Shown: positions 1 through 9,125, counted from the first letter of the stretch. The stretch: DNA of 12,926 bases from Clostridium sp. UBA6758 (GCA_002453475.1 DKGY01000116.1:82329-95254); one strand, 5' to 3'. Numbers and translations are program-made. The notes: generated from the letters alone by a model not told the origin.

Positions 1-2071
1 TTTTAATCTCTTCCATGATAAAGCATTCAATTATGTCGCCCTCTTTTATATCATTAAACTTTTCTATGCTAAGTCCACATTCATATCCAGCTGCTGCCTC
101 TTTAACGTCATCTTTAAATCTCTTTAAAGATGCAAGAGTAGATTCTGTAATTACTATACCATCTCTCAATACTCTAACTTTACAGTTTCTTGCTATCTTT
201 CCGTTAAGAACATAACATCCTGCTATAGTACCAACGTTAGAAATTTTATATACCTGTCTTGCTTCACAACGTCCAGTAATAACTTCCTTATACTCAGGTT
301 CAAGCATACCAATCATTGCTGATTTAATATCATCTAATGCATCATAGATAATTCTATAAGTTTTAATTTCTACGTTATCTCTTTCTGCAACTGCAATAGC
401 ATTATTATCTGGTCTTACGTTGAAACCTATAATAATAGCATTAGAAGCATAAGCTAGAGATACATCTGTTTCAGTTATAGCTCCAACTGCTCCGTGGATA
501 ACTCTAACTTTTACGTTATCTGTAGAAAGCTTTTCTATGGATTGTTTAACAGCTTCTGCTGAACCTTGAACATCAGCCTTAACTATTACACTTAATTCTT
601 TAACCTTACCTTCTTGGATTTGGTTATATAGATTTTCCATAGATACTCTATTAGATGTTTGGAAATGCTCTTGTCTAATCTTTTCTTTTCTTGACTCTGC
701 CATTATTCTAGCTGTCTTCTCATCTCTAACAACAGTAAATCTGTCTCCTGCTGCTGGAACTTCTGAAAGTCCTAATATTTCTACTGGCATAGAAGGGCCA
801 GCTTCTTTTGTATTGTTACCTTTATCATCAATCATTGCTCTTATTCTACCATAAGTAGTTCCAACTATTATGGAATCTCCTGATTTTAAAGTTCCATTTT
901 GAACTAGTATACTAGCTACAGGTCCTCTACCTTTATCTAGTTTAGCTTCTATAACCGTTCCTTTAGCTCTTCTGTTAGCATCAGCTTTTAATTCTAACAT
1001 TTCAGCATTTATTGTAATCATTTCAAGCAGATTATCTAAACCTTCCTTAGTGTGAGCAGATACTGGTACACATATAGTATCCCCACCCCAATCTTCAGCT
1101 ACTAATCCATATTCTGTTAACTCTTGTTTAACTCTATCTGGATTTGCACTTTCTTTATCCATTTTGTTAATAGCTATAATCATAGGTACTTCTGCAGCTT
1201 TACAGTGGTTTATAGCTTCAACAGTCTGAGGCATAATTCCATCATCTGCAGCTACTACTAATATAACTATATCTGTAACTTGAGCTCCTCTAGCTCTCAT
1301 AGATGTAAAAGCTTCGTGACCTGGAGTATCAAGGAAGGTAATTCTCTCTCCATTCACATCTACAGTATAAGCACCTATGTGTTGAGTAATTCCACCAGCT
1401 TCTGTTGCTGTAACTTTAGATTTCTTTATTGCATCTAGTAATGATGTCTTACCGTGGTCAACATGACCCATTACTGTAACTATTGGTGGTCTTTTAGTTT
1501 CTTTTGCTTCTGATGCTTCGTCTTCTAGAGCATCAATCTCATCCTCTTGTTCTTCAGCAACATCACCAACATTTTGCTCTTTTAATACTGCAATAGATCC
1601 AAAGCTTTCTACAAGCTTTTCAGCTGTTTTAAAGTCAACTTCTTGGTTTACACTTGCCATAACACCTTGGAATATTAAAGCTCTTATAACTTCTACCACT
1701 GGCTTTTTAAGCTTATCAGCTAAGTCCTTTACAACAATAGTTTCTTCCATTTCGATTACTTCATCTGGTGTCTCATCAACTTTTTCTTCGCTTTTCTTGT
1801 TTCCACCTTTTCTTATTTTGCTATTTTTTCTTTGCTGCTTACTAATATCTTCATTGATTTTTGATTCATATTCCTCAATGATTTCCTTCTTTTCAGCTGA
1901 TTCTTTTTTCTGTTCTTCATATAGCTCTTTTATAAGATCAGCATCCTCTTCATCGATAACACTCATGTGATTCTTAGCTTCTACACCGAACTCATCCATT
2001 AATACACTTATAAGTTCCTTGTTTGAAACTTCTAATTCTTTAGCTAACTCATATATTCTTACTTTCGCCAA
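1..2071 (-). CDS. infB: Translation initiation factor IF-2 (lacks only its last residue or residues)
   Basis: IF-2 is the GTPase that brings formyl-methionyl-tRNA to the 30S subunit and promotes 50S joining. I translated 690 codons by hand. Residues 1-50 and about 110-160 look like two IF2_N domains, joined by a Lys/Glu-rich linker. The G domain has G1 GHVDHGKT at 202-209, G3 DTPGH at 248-252 and G4 NKMDK at 302-306, followed by the usual domain II and C-terminal region. The frame reaches the window edge at ...FIMEEIK, close to where clostridial IF-2 proteins normally end, so perhaps one to a few residues are missing. I chose the TTG at 2071 because it gives [11 protein letters not shown], the family's usual start, with a strong Shine-Dalgarno at normal spacing. 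It is the last gene of the rimP-nusA-ylxR-ylxQ-infB run, 17 bases after ylxQ. Confidence 0.97.
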   Translation of the reverse strand, partial: MAKVRIYELAKELEVSNKELISVLMDEFGVEAKNHMSVIDEEDADLIKELYEEQKKESAEKKEIIEEYESKINEDISKQQRKNSKIRKGGNKKSEEKVDETPDEVIEMEETIVVKDLADKLKKPVVEVIRALIFQGVMASVNQEVDFKTAEKLVESFGSIAVLKEQNVGDVAEEQEDEIDALEDEASEAKETKRPPIVTVMGHVDHGKTSLLDAIKKSKVTATEAGGITQHIGAYTVDVNGERITFLDTPGHEAFTSMRARGAQVTDIVILVVAADDGIMPQTVEAINHCKAAEVPMIIAINKMDKESANPDRVKQELTEYGLVAEDWGGDTICVPVSAHTKEGLDNLLEMITINAEMLELKADANRRAKGTVIEAKLDKGRGPVASILVQNGTLKSGDSIIVGTTYGRIRAMIDDKGNNTKEAGPSMPVEILGLSEVPAAGDRFTVVRDEKTARIMAESRKEKIRQEHFQTSNRVSMENLYNQIQEGKVKELSVIVKADVQGSAEAVKQSIEKLSTDNVKVRVIHGAVGAITETDVSLAYASNAIIIGFNVRPDNNAIAVAERDNVEIKTYRIIYDALDDIKSAMIGMLEPEYKEVITGRCEARQVYKISNVGTIAGCYVLNGKIARNCKVRVLRDGIVITESTLASLKRFKDDVKEAAAGYECGLSIEKFNDIKEGDIIECFIMEEIK

Positions 2072-2084
2072 AACTTTCACCCCC
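2069..2084 (-). promoter_or_regulatory. infB ribosome binding site and TTG start
   Basis: On the minus strand GGGGGTGA (2084-2077) matches the ideal GGAGGTGA at seven of eight bases. The TTG at 2071-2069 lies 8 bases after the G run. An in-frame GTG at 2080-2078 is part of the Shine-Dalgarno itself, so it is an unlikely start. Confidence 0.7.
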
Positions 2085-2088
2085 GAAT

Positions 2089-2403
2089 TTACATTCCGTA
2101 ATTCTCTTTCCATAACTTTATTAAATTTTCACAAATTTTTTCGTCTTTTACTGCTAACACATTGATTTCTTCTCTGCCTATAGCCATACCCAATTCACTC
2201 TTTGGTATGTTTCCTATTACAGGCACCCTTCTGTCATCACAGTATTTTTCAAATTTTTTCTTAGTGTTTTCTGAACACTCTAAGGATAAAATACATAGGT
2301 GAATTTTATTTCTTTTAATTTCTTCTTCACATGTATTATATCCTTCTACTAAGTTTCTAGATTTCTTTGCAATGCCTAGAAAACTTAAAAATTTATTCTG
2401 CAT
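2089..2403 (-). CDS. ylxQ: YlxQ, L7Ae-family RNA-binding protein
   Basis: This is a 104-residue protein of the ribosomal L7Ae/L30e/S12e/Gadd45 fold, whose members bind kink-turn RNA. The start [21 protein letters not shown] matches the family's opening LG-A-K-G pattern, and the middle ([21 protein letters not shown], then [17 protein letters not shown]) follows the L7Ae layout of a central strand and a helix ending in LG-A-G. The length is typical. The ATG overlaps the last 11 bases of ylxR, which suggests translational coupling. The weak Shine-Dalgarno AAGGAAGAG lies inside ylxR. The position between ylxR and infB is conserved in Firmicutes and supports a role in RNA or ribosome metabolism. 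The exact RNA target is unknown to me. Confidence 0.9.
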   Translation of the reverse strand: MQNKFLSFLGIAKKSRNLVEGYNTCEEEIKRNKIHLCILSLECSENTKKKFEKYCDDRRVPVIGNIPKSELGMAIGREEINVLAVKDEKICENLIKLWKENYGM

Positions 2404-2662
2404 TAACTATCTCTTCCTTTAGTTTATCATATATTTCATCATTTATCTTAGTTTCTAGATTTCTTTCTAGTCTTTTAGTTTTCACAGCTTTTTCTAAACA
2501 TTCAATATTTCTGCAGATATAAGCTCCACGACCAGGTTTTTTACCATGTAAATCTATAGATATCTCATTTTCCTTATTTTTAACAACTCTTATAAGTTCC
2601 TTCTTAGGCTTCATTTCCATGCACCCAGTGCACATTCTTTGAGGTATCTTTTTTACCTTCAT
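2393..2662 (-). CDS. rnpM: YlxR/RnpM (DUF448) RNA-binding protein
   Basis: This 89-residue basic protein is a YlxR (DUF448) member. The hallmark GRGAYIC is at residues 44-50, and the N-terminal segment carries RMCTGC (9-14) followed by KELIRVV. In B. subtilis the protein (now RnpM) is reported to bind RNase P RNA and modulate its activity; applying that role here is inference. Four cysteines, C11, C14, C50 and C55, form a C-x2-C plus C-x4-C arrangement that could bind metal. The ATG at 2662 has AGGTG 7 bases upstream and starts 16 bases after the nusA stop. The 3' end overlaps ylxQ by 11 bases. The rnpM symbol follows B. subtilis; ylxR is the older name. Confidence 0.93.
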   Translation of the reverse strand: MKVKKIPQRMCTGCMEMKPKKELIRVVKNKENEISIDLHGKKPGRGAYICRNIECLEKAVKTKRLERNLETKINDEIYDKLKEEIVNAE

Positions 2663-2678
2663 AAAATATCACCTACCT

Positions 2679-3764
2679 TTAAAGGTTACTTTCTTCATTT
2701 TGTATGCTTTCAGCTTGACTCTTACTTTTAATATCTATTTTCCATCCAGTAAGTCTTGCTGCCAATCTAACATTTTGACCTTCCTTACCTATGGCTAATG
2801 ATAGTTGATTATCATCTACTACAACTTTAGCACTCTTTCCTTCATCATCAATATCTACAGATAGGACTTTAGCTGGACTTAGTGCATGAGCAATATACTC
2901 TTCTGGTAATTTACTCCATTTTATTATGTCAATTTTTTCATTTTTAAGTTCATTTACTACATTTTGAACTCTAACTCCTTTAGGTCCAACACAAGCTCCC
3001 ATAGGATCTACTTCTTCATCGTTAGACCATACGGCTATTTTAGTTCTTGAACCTGCTTCTCTAGATATACTTTTTATTTCTACAATCCCACTGTATATTT
3101 CCGGAACTTCCAACTCAAATAATCTTTTTACTAACCCTGGGTGTGTTCTTGAAACAACGATTTGTGGCCCTTTAGAGCTTTTCTTAACTTCTACTATATA
3201 TAGCTTTAATTTCTCATTAAATGTATAAGATTCTCCCGGCATTTGCTCATTTGGACCTAATACAGCTTCTAGTTTACCTAGGTCTATAAATACATTACCT
3301 CTATCTTTTCTTAATACTATACCTGTTATTATGTCAAATTCCTTAGTTATAAATTCATTGTATATAAGAGTTCTCTCTGCTTCCTTGATTCTTTGAATAA
3401 CAACTTGCTTAGCTGCTTGAGCTGCAACTCTTCCAAAATCTCTTGGAGTAACCTCAATTTCTGCTATATCCTCTAAATTATATTTAGCACTGATTTCTCT
3501 AGCATCTTCTAAGGATATTTCTATTACATCATCATATACTTCTTCTACAACTTCTTTTAATGAGTATACATGTGTTTCTCCTGTATCTCTATTAACCCAT
3601 ACTCTTACATTTTGTTCCTTTGCATGAGACTTTGCAAAATTTTTCTTATATGCTGCTACTAAAGCATCCTCTATAGTAGTAAAAAGCATTTCCTCACTAA
3701 TTCCTTTTTCAACAACTAGTTGTTTTACAGCATCTATAAATTCTTCCTTAAATCCGGTGCTCAT
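2679..3764 (-). CDS. nusA: Transcription termination/antitermination factor NusA
   Basis: NusA binds RNA polymerase near the RNA exit channel, promotes pausing and stimulates intrinsic termination. The 361 residues show an N-terminal polymerase-binding domain (about 1-130), an S1 domain (about 137-203, with TGIVLRKDRGNVFIDLG), KH1 with GACVGPKG at 257-264 and KH2 with AIGKEGQN at 324-331. The protein stops soon after KH2, so it lacks the acidic C-terminal repeats of E. coli NusA, as is normal for Firmicutes. ATG 3764 is preceded by AAGGAGG, which overlaps the region just after the rimP stop; the gap is 16 bases. A terminator-like hairpin in the operon leader (4488-4518) could make the gene self-regulated. 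Confidence 0.98.
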   Translation of the reverse strand: MSTGFKEEFIDAVKQLVVEKGISEEMLFTTIEDALVAAYKKNFAKSHAKEQNVRVWVNRDTGETHVYSLKEVVEEVYDDVIEISLEDAREISAKYNLEDIAEIEVTPRDFGRVAAQAAKQVVIQRIKEAERTLIYNEFITKEFDIITGIVLRKDRGNVFIDLGKLEAVLGPNEQMPGESYTFNEKLKLYIVEVKKSSKGPQIVVSRTHPGLVKRLFELEVPEIYSGIVEIKSISREAGSRTKIAVWSNDEEVDPMGACVGPKGVRVQNVVNELKNEKIDIIKWSKLPEEYIAHALSPAKVLSVDIDDEGKSAKVVVDDNQLSLAIGKEGQNVRLAARLTGWKIDIKSKSQAESIQNEESNL

Positions 3765-3780
3765 TATATTTATATCCTCC

Positions 3781-4242
3781 TTATAAAGCTGGGTTTAGCG
3801 TAACTAACGAAACCTTTGACATTGGTATTGCAACTTCATTATCATTGATTTCTAATATTAAGTTTTCGCTATCAAACCCCTTCAATATCCCTTCATATTT
3901 TTTCTTTCCTTCAAATAATGCTGAAAGTTTTACAGCCACATTATGATTTATATATTTATTAAAATGTTCTTTGGTGAATAAGGTTCTAAATATCCCTGGA
4001 GATGATACTTCTAAATTATATTCTTCTTTTATAGGATCTTCTATATCTAGCATTTCTCCAACAGCCTTACTTACTTCTACACAGTTATCCAAAGCAACTC
4101 CTTTTTCATTCTCTATAAAAACTCTTAAAATATTCTGTCCGCCTTCACGTACATATTCTAAGTGATAAAGTTCAAATCCAAGTTTTTCAACTATATTAGT
4201 AATTTTACTATGGAGTTTTTCCACAACACCGCTACTGTTCAT
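3781..4242 (-). CDS. rimP: Ribosome maturation factor RimP
   Basis: RimP assists late assembly of the 30S ribosomal subunit. The 153 residues show the normal two-domain layout: an N-terminal alpha/beta domain with GFELYHLEYVREGG (22-35), LRVFIEN and the family signature NLEVSSPGIFRTL (76-88), then an Sm-like C-terminal barrel (about 90-150). The start ATG 4242 is preceded by AAAAGGAGGAAATG with good spacing. It is the first gene of the five-gene run ending at infB. It stands 551 bases from polC, a gap holding a promoter, a terminator-like hairpin and repeats. Confidence 0.97.
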   Translation of the reverse strand: MNSSGVVEKLHSKITNIVEKLGFELYHLEYVREGGQNILRVFIENEKGVALDNCVEVSKAVGEMLDIEDPIKEEYNLEVSSPGIFRTLFTKEHFNKYINHNVAVKLSALFEGKKKYEGILKGFDSENLILEINDNEVAIPMSKVSLVTLNPAL

Positions 4243-4319
4243 AATACATTTCCTCCTTTTTATTATATTTCCTTTAAACCTTTAATAATAAACTTAATAT
4301 TTTTTATTGTTATATAATA

Positions 4320-4358
4320 TTTGTCTTATGTCTAGCGCTGTAACACTCCCATCTTCTT
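4320..4358. repeat. Diverged copy (A) of an intergenic repeat
   Basis: This stretch aligns with 4638-4677 at about 31 of 40 positions with one gap. The core (4337-4358, GCTGTAACACTCCCATCTTC and two more bases) matches 4656-4677 at 20 of 22 positions. After 4358 the similarity stops: the GGGAGT arm that closes a hairpin in the other copy is missing here. Confidence 0.65.
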
Positions 4359-4375
4359 ATGAATCTGAAAGTATT

Positions 4376-4479
4376 GGTTCAAATAGTCATGGATAATATT
4401 TACATGGCCATAGAACCCTTTAAAGTATGAGTTCAACTAGCTTTAGTGAGATATGAAACTTTAACTCAAACTAAGTTTC
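4376..4479. other. Base-paired non-coding segment of unknown function
   Basis: Several short complementary pairs are visible: GGTTC 4376-4380 with GAACC 4413-4417, enclosing ATGG 4389-4392 with CCAT 4408-4411; TGAGTT 4428-4433 with AACTCA 4463-4468; and TGAAACTT 4454-4461 with AAGTTTCA 4473-4480. Some are mutually exclusive. No convincing coding frame is present. It may be a remnant of a mobile element end or a structured RNA on either strand; neither is shown. Confidence 0.35.
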
Positions 4480-4487
4480 ACTTTATA

Positions 4488-4518
4488 ATTAAAACGCAAC
4501 TTAGGGTTGCGTTTTAAT
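4488..4518 (-). terminator. Intrinsic terminator or attenuator in the rimP leader
   Basis: A perfect 13-bp stem (4488-4500 with 4506-4518, core AAAACGCAAC / GTTGCGTTTT) closes a 5-base loop. On the minus strand it ends in TTTTAATTAT, a U-tract interrupted by A in its distal part. The stem is nearly symmetrical, so it could also work on the plus strand. It lies downstream of the putative rimP promoter, so rimP transcripts as well as polC readthrough must pass it. Confidence 0.75.
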
Positions 4519-4523
4519 AAATA

Positions 4524-4548
4524 GAGAGTAGGCATAAATCCTACTCTC
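4524..4548 (-). other. Leader hairpin upstream of the terminator
   Basis: GAGAGTAGG (4524-4532) pairs perfectly with CCTACTCTC (4540-4548) around a 7-base loop. It is 5 bases from the terminator stem and does not overlap it, so it is not an obvious antiterminator. An ATG of a 24-codon frame lies in the loop on the minus strand. It might be a first terminator (TATTTATT follows) or a structural element. Confidence 0.6.
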
Positions 4549-4586
4549 CCTCAAAGATTATCATAATAACTAGCTCATTAAGTACA

Positions 4587-4615
4587 ATTATATCATAGCT
4601 ATTTTTAATATGCAA
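4587..4615 (-). promoter_or_regulatory. Probable sigma-A promoter for rimP-nusA-infB
   Basis: On the minus strand TTGCAT (4615-4610) is followed after exactly 17 bases by TATAAT (4592-4587). A TG one base before the hexamer makes an extended -10 (TGATATAAT). The -35 matches consensus only in TTG. The predicted start is near 4580, inside the polC-rimP gap and pointing at rimP. Confidence 0.65.
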
Positions 4616-4637
4616 TGGTTTTAAATCCTTTGAGGTA

Positions 4638-4761
4638 TTTATCCGATGACTACCAGCTCTAACACTCCCTTCTTCTTCAAAGTGGGAGTAAAGAGCTGCT
4701 ACGTCCCTGTATAACGATTTCTAAGCTTTGAAGAAGCTAAGAAATCTGTTTATCTAATGGC
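4638..4761. repeat. Two-hairpin intergenic repeat (copy B) with complementary loops
   Basis: Hairpin 1: CAGCTCT 4654-4660 with AGAGCTG 4692-4698, plus inner ACTCCC 4664-4669 with GGGAGT 4684-4689, loop 4670-4683. Hairpin 2: 4716-4727 with 4735-4746, 11 of 12 positions paired, loop 4728-4734. The second loop TTGAAGA is the exact complement of TCTTCAA (4674-4680) in the first loop. The element is flanked by imperfect 13-base direct repeats, TTTATCCGATGAC (4638-4650) and TTTATCTAATGGC (4749-4761), 10 of 13 identical. No U-tract follows the hairpins, so a plain terminator role for polC is unlikely. Confidence 0.6.
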
Positions 4762-4793
4762 ACCTTAACTTAAACTATTTAAATAACCAGTTG

Positions 4794-7700
4794 TTAAAAA
4801 AGACTTAGTTGATTTGTTTCTGGTAAGTCTCCTATGGCTCCATGATTAGCCAAAGCTTCTACTACAGTCTTTGTTGCTTTACTTCTTATACGAAGATCTT
4901 CCTTAGATATAAATTCTCCATCATTTCTAGCTTCTGCTATTGCTTTTGCAGCATTTTCACCCACTCCAGTAAGTCCACTTAAAGGAATTCTTATATTGTC
5001 CCCTTCTATTGTAAATTTTACTGCTTCTGATTTATATACATCTACAGGTAGAAATTTTATACCTCTTTTGTACATTTCATAACAAAGTTCTAAGGTTGTA
5101 AGAAGACCTTTTTCCTTCGTACCTATATTATTCCCCAAAGCATTTAATTCATCCATAGTATCTTTCATTGCTTCTTCACCCTTTACAACTAAATCACCAT
5201 CAAAATCGTCTGCCCTAACAGTAAAATAAGTTGCATAATAAGCCTTTGGATAATAAACCTTAAAATAAGCAATTCTCATAGCCATCATTACATAGGCAAC
5301 GGCATGACCTTTGGGAAACATATATTTTATTTTCTTACAGGACTCTATATACCAATCAGGAACATTATGCTCTCTCATTATGGCTTCAAACTCTTCTGAT
5401 ACACCCTTTCCTTTTCTAACCTTCTCCATGATGGTGAAGGCAGTCTTTGGTGGCAGTCCTTTATAGATAAGATAAACCATAATATCATCTCTAGTAGATA
5501 TACAATCTTTAAGGGTAGTATACCCTTCTTTTATATAATATTGAGCGTTATTAAGCCATACGTCAGTACCATGGGAAAGACCAGAAATTCTAACTAGGTC
5601 AGAAAATGTTTGTGGTTTTGTATCTAGTAGCATCTGTCTTACAAATTTAGTTCCAAACTCTGGAACACCATAACATCCAACTTCGCAACCTAATTCTTCA
5701 GGAGTTATGCCAAGACCTTCTGTTCCTGTGAAAAGACTCAAAACTTTCGGATCAGATAAAGGTACGCTTTGAGGACTTATTCCAGTTAAATCTTGAAGCA
5801 TTCTCAGCATGGTAGGGTCATCATGTCCTAGTATATCAAGTTTTAAAAGTCTACCACTTATAGAGTGATAATCAAAATGAGTTGTTATTATATCTGAATT
5901 TGGATCATCTGCTGGATGTTGTATTGGACAAAAATTAAATATTTCATTGTCACTAGGCACAACCATAATTCCTCCGGGGTGTTGCCCTGAAGTTCTCTTT
6001 ACCCCAGTACATCCAATAGTTAATCTTTCTATTTCTGCATTAGTAGTATTTATATCTCTTTCATCTAAATACTTTTTAACATATCCATAAGCAGTCTTAT
6101 CTGCAATAGTTCCTATGGTTCCAGCTTTAAAGGTATGGCCTTTTCCAAACAAAACTTCTGTATATCTATGAATATCACCTTGGTTATCTCCTGAGAAATT
6201 TAAGTCTATATCCGGTTCCTTATCGCCCTCAAATCCTAAGAAGGTTTCAAAGGGAATATCATGACCATCTTTTATATAAGGAGTTCCACATTTTTCACAG
6301 TTTTTATCTGGTAAGTCAACTCCCGAACCTATAGATCCATCTAGAATAAATTCACTATGCTTACAATTAGGACATACATAATGGGGTGGAAGCCCATTAA
6401 CCTCTGTTATATCTGACATGGTTGCTACAAATGAGGATCCAACAGATCCTCTAGATCCAACTAAGTATCCATCACTGATAGATTTTGCCACTAATTTTTG
6501 TGCTATAAGATAAAGCACCGCATACCCGTTATTTATAATAGAATTTAATTCCTTATCAAGTCTCTTTTGAATAACTTCAGGAAGATTATCTCCATACATA
6601 GATTTTACTTTATTTAGAGTCATGTTTCTAATTTCATCCTCTGCACCCTCAATTTTAGGAGCATAGGTTTCATCAGGAATAGGCTTAACCTCTTCAACTA
6701 AACTTTGTATATATTCAGGGTTTTCTACCACAATTTCCATGGCCTTTTTTTCACCTAAATAGGAAAACTCTCTTAACATTTCTGTAGTGGTTTTGAAATA
6801 TAAAGGAGGTTGATTATCAGCATCATCAAAACCCTTTCCAGCCATTAAAATTCTTCTAAAAACTTCATCTCTAGGTTCCAAAAAGTGTACATCACCTGTT
6901 GCAACTACCTTTTTATTATAGAAATCACCAAGTTCACATACCCTTCTATTTAGATCCCTAAGTCCTTCTTCATCTTTAACCATGTTCTTTTTTATTAAAA
7001 ATTCGTTATTTCCAATGGGCTGCACTTCTAAATAATCATAAAACTCTACTATGTGTTCCATGTCCTCCATGGACCTTCCTGCTAGAACTCCTTTAAATAT
7101 TTCTCCAGCCTCACAGGCAGAGCCAATAATAAGGCCTTCTCTATATTCTTCTATTAAACTCTTAGGAAGTCTTGGTCTTCTTTGATAATATTCTAAATTA
7201 GAAAAGGAAATTAGCTTATATAGATTTTTAATCCCACGCTGGTTTTTAGCTAAAATTATTATATGGTATGTAGGAGCTTTTTTTACATCAAAGGATTTTA
7301 AATATTCCTTATTAACCTGATCTAAATTATTAAACTCCTTCTCTCTTAGCATATTAAAACATTTTAAAAGAATATCCCCAGTAGCCTTAGCATCATCAAC
7401 AGCTCTATGATGATTTTCTAAGGATATCTTTAAGTGTTCACATATTACATTGAGCTTATGCTTTTTAAGTTGTGGAAATAAAAATCTAGCTAAAGGCAAT
7501 GTATCAACAACTCCATTTTTAAACTGTAACCCAAGATTTCTACACTTAGACTTAATAAATCCCGTATCAAACTCTGCATTATGAGCTACTACTACAGAAT
7601 TTCCTACAAAATCTAAAAATCTAGGAAGTACATCTTCTATAGTTTTACAATCCTTCACCATATCATTACTTATACCTGTAAGTTCTGTTATTTTATAAGG

Positions 7701-9125
7701 AATGCTTATCTCTGGATTTATAAGTTCATTAAAACTATCAATAACCTGTCCATTCTCTATTTTAACAGCCCCTATCTCTATAATACTATCCTGGTGACTT
7801 GAAAATCCTGTAGTTTCAATATCAAATACTACAAAGGAACTATTAAAATCTATTCCCCTGCAACCTGTAGCTATACCAACTCCATCATTGACTAAATATC
7901 CCTCTACTCCATAGATAATTTTTATATTATGTTTCTTTCCTGCATCCATAGCCTCTGGAAAAGCTTGAGCTACGCCATGATCTGTTATAGCAATTGCCTT
8001 ATGTCCCCATTTAGCAGCTTTAGCAATAAGCTTTGAAGGTGTTACCACCGCATCCATAGAACTCATGGTTGTATGGGCATGAAGCTCTATCCTCTTAACT
8101 TCACAACCATCCATTCTTTCACTAGGTTTCAACTTTACAATAGACTTTGCATTTAACACTAAATCTTTAGAAAATCTATCAATTTCTACTTCCCCATAAA
8201 CCTTGCAACATACTCCTGGTTTTAACTCTTCTAATAGCTTCTCTACTTCCTCATTGCTTCTTGGATAGATTTTTATAGTTATAGAGCCAGAGTAATCTGT
8301 AATGTATAAAGATGGATAAATTTTCCCACTTTTAGCTTCAAATATATTTACCTTAAATATATCTCCAGCCACAGCTACTCTACCAGAACCCATGTTTAAT
8401 TCAGACATTTCTGTGGTTTCTTCATTTATATTTCTATTTCCATATACCACATTGTCATCTAAAGGCTCTTTACTCTTTCTATAATTATCCTTCCAAGGAT
8501 TACTTTTCTTATCCCCTTTAGCTTCTTTAACCTTTTCTTTAGATTTATCACTAGACTTACTAGAAACCTTAGGGCTATTTGCTATAATATCACTTACTAT
8601 TCTCTTTTCTTCAATTTGCTTTTCTAGGATATAATCTTCTTCAATAGCAGATTCATCATAGTATATTTTCACTTCTACTTTAATGTTGAACATATTATAA
8701 ATTTCACTTTGTATTAATCTATCTATATTCTTATGGCAAAGCATCTTAGATATAAATTCATTAGATATACCTATGTTAATTCTGTCATTTTCTAGCTTTT
8801 TAACTGCTTTTAGTAAACTAGTCTTAGCAGAAGGAAAAGATGAGGCAAGAGAGTTAATGACGTCTATCCAATACTCTCCCACCACATCTTCTAAAGCAAC
8901 ATGTTCTACATCTCTATACCACAAGATATCTATAGTACCCAAATCTCTAAGTTTATCCTTAATAAGATTACATATATCCTCTTTCATAGGATCCTCTAAG
9001 GAACTTTTATGTTTTAATACTACTTTAACCATCTCACTTTGTTTTAGATATTGAACTTTATATATGATGATATCTTCATAAATAGGCAATCTACTATCAT
9101 ATCCCAGTAGTTCTGACAATGTCAT
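4794..9125 (-). CDS. polC: DNA polymerase III alpha subunit, PolC type
   Basis: PolC is the main replicative polymerase of low-G+C Gram-positives and carries its own proofreading exonuclease. The 1443 residues have the expected order: N-terminal domain (about 1-180), a Lys/Ser-rich linker (about 185-245), an OB domain (about 250-335), and a PHP domain beginning at [10 protein letters not shown] (349-358). The PHP domain is split by a DnaQ-like exonuclease (FDIETTG 434-440, HNAEFD 515-520, HHRAVDD 572-578) and resumes to [10 protein letters not shown] (742-751). The polymerase core has GSRGSVGSS (890-898), a zinc site CPNC/CEKC (918-921, 943-946) and catalytic PDIDLN (971-976). The C-terminus QLSLF (1439-1443) is a classical sliding-clamp motif. 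All catalytic residues I looked for are present. ATG 9125 follows AGGAGG by 7 bases, and the gap to ispG is 15 bases. Confidence 0.99.
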   Translation of the reverse strand: MTLSELLGYDSRLPIYEDIIIYKVQYLKQSEMVKVVLKHKSSLEDPMKEDICNLIKDKLRDLGTIDILWYRDVEHVALEDVVGEYWIDVINSLASSFPSAKTSLLKAVKKLENDRINIGISNEFISKMLCHKNIDRLIQSEIYNMFNIKVEVKIYYDESAIEEDYILEKQIEEKRIVSDIIANSPKVSSKSSDKSKEKVKEAKGDKKSNPWKDNYRKSKEPLDDNVVYGNRNINEETTEMSELNMGSGRVAVAGDIFKVNIFEAKSGKIYPSLYITDYSGSITIKIYPRSNEEVEKLLEELKPGVCCKVYGEVEIDRFSKDLVLNAKSIVKLKPSERMDGCEVKRIELHAHTTMSSMDAVVTPSKLIAKAAKWGHKAIAITDHGVAQAFPEAMDAGKKHNIKIIYGVEGYLVNDGVGIATGCRGIDFNSSFVVFDIETTGFSSHQDSIIEIGAVKIENGQVIDSFNELINPEISIPYKITELTGISNDMVKDCKTIEDVLPRFLDFVGNSVVVAHNAEFDTGFIKSKCRNLGLQFKNGVVDTLPLARFLFPQLKKHKLNVICEHLKISLENHHRAVDDAKATGDILLKCFNMLREKEFNNLDQVNKEYLKSFDVKKAPTYHIIILAKNQRGIKNLYKLISFSNLEYYQRRPRLPKSLIEEYREGLIIGSACEAGEIFKGVLAGRSMEDMEHIVEFYDYLEVQPIGNNEFLIKKNMVKDEEGLRDLNRRVCELGDFYNKKVVATGDVHFLEPRDEVFRRILMAGKGFDDADNQPPLYFKTTTEMLREFSYLGEKKAMEIVVENPEYIQSLVEEVKPIPDETYAPKIEGAEDEIRNMTLNKVKSMYGDNLPEVIQKRLDKELNSIINNGYAVLYLIAQKLVAKSISDGYLVGSRGSVGSSFVATMSDITEVNGLPPHYVCPNCKHSEFILDGSIGSGVDLPDKNCEKCGTPYIKDGHDIPFETFLGFEGDKEPDIDLNFSGDNQGDIHRYTEVLFGKGHTFKAGTIGTIADKTAYGYVKKYLDERDINTTNAEIERLTIGCTGVKRTSGQHPGGIMVVPSDNEIFNFCPIQHPADDPNSDIITTHFDYHSISGRLLKLDILGHDDPTMLRMLQDLTGISPQSVPLSDPKVLSLFTGTEGLGITPEELGCEVGCYGVPEFGTKFVRQMLLDTKPQTFSDLVRISGLSHGTDVWLNNAQYYIKEGYTTLKDCISTRDDIMVYLIYKGLPPKTAFTIMEKVRKGKGVSEEFEAIMREHNVPDWYIESCKKIKYMFPKGHAVAYVMMAMRIAYFKVYYPKAYYATYFTVRADDFDGDLVVKGEEAMKDTMDELNALGNNIGTKEKGLLTTLELCYEMYKRGIKFLPVDVYKSEAVKFTIEGDNIRIPLSGLTGVGENAAKAIAEARNDGEFISKEDLRIRSKATKTVVEALANHGAIGDLPETNQLSLF

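Larger units (their letters stand above)
4243..4580 (-). promoter_or_regulatory. Long 5' leader of the rimP-nusA-infB transcript
   Basis: If transcription starts about 7 bases after the -10 at 4592-4587, the leader is about 338 bases long. In order on the minus strand it contains a 9-bp hairpin (4548-4524), a terminator-like hairpin (4518-4488), a region able to form several short stems (4479-4376), a diverged repeat copy (4358-4320) and a very AT-rich stretch down to the rimP Shine-Dalgarno. I found no T-box or other known riboswitch core. The leader assignment is inferred from promoter position. Confidence 0.55.

Noticed and set aside
2078..2080. In-frame GTG as the infB start.
   Set aside because: It is part of the Shine-Dalgarno run, leaving no proper spacing. 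The TTG three codons on gives the family N-terminus.
4262..4267. TATAAT on the minus strand just upstream of rimP.
   Set aside because: A start 7 bases downstream would fall in the Shine-Dalgarno, and no good -35 is found at 16-18 bases.
4243..4580. T-box or other known riboswitch in the rimP leader.
   Set aside because: I looked for a T-box GGUGGNACCGCG-like core and for other familiar riboswitch cores and saw none.
4716..4746. Hairpin just after polC as its intrinsic terminator.
   Set aside because: No U-tract follows on the minus strand, and it is better explained as part of the two-hairpin repeat.
8773..9054. Plus-strand open frame opposite polC, and similar frames opposite infB, rimP, ispG and rseP.
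   Set aside because: They lie wholly opposite well-supported genes, have no recognisable domain, and are typical chance frames.
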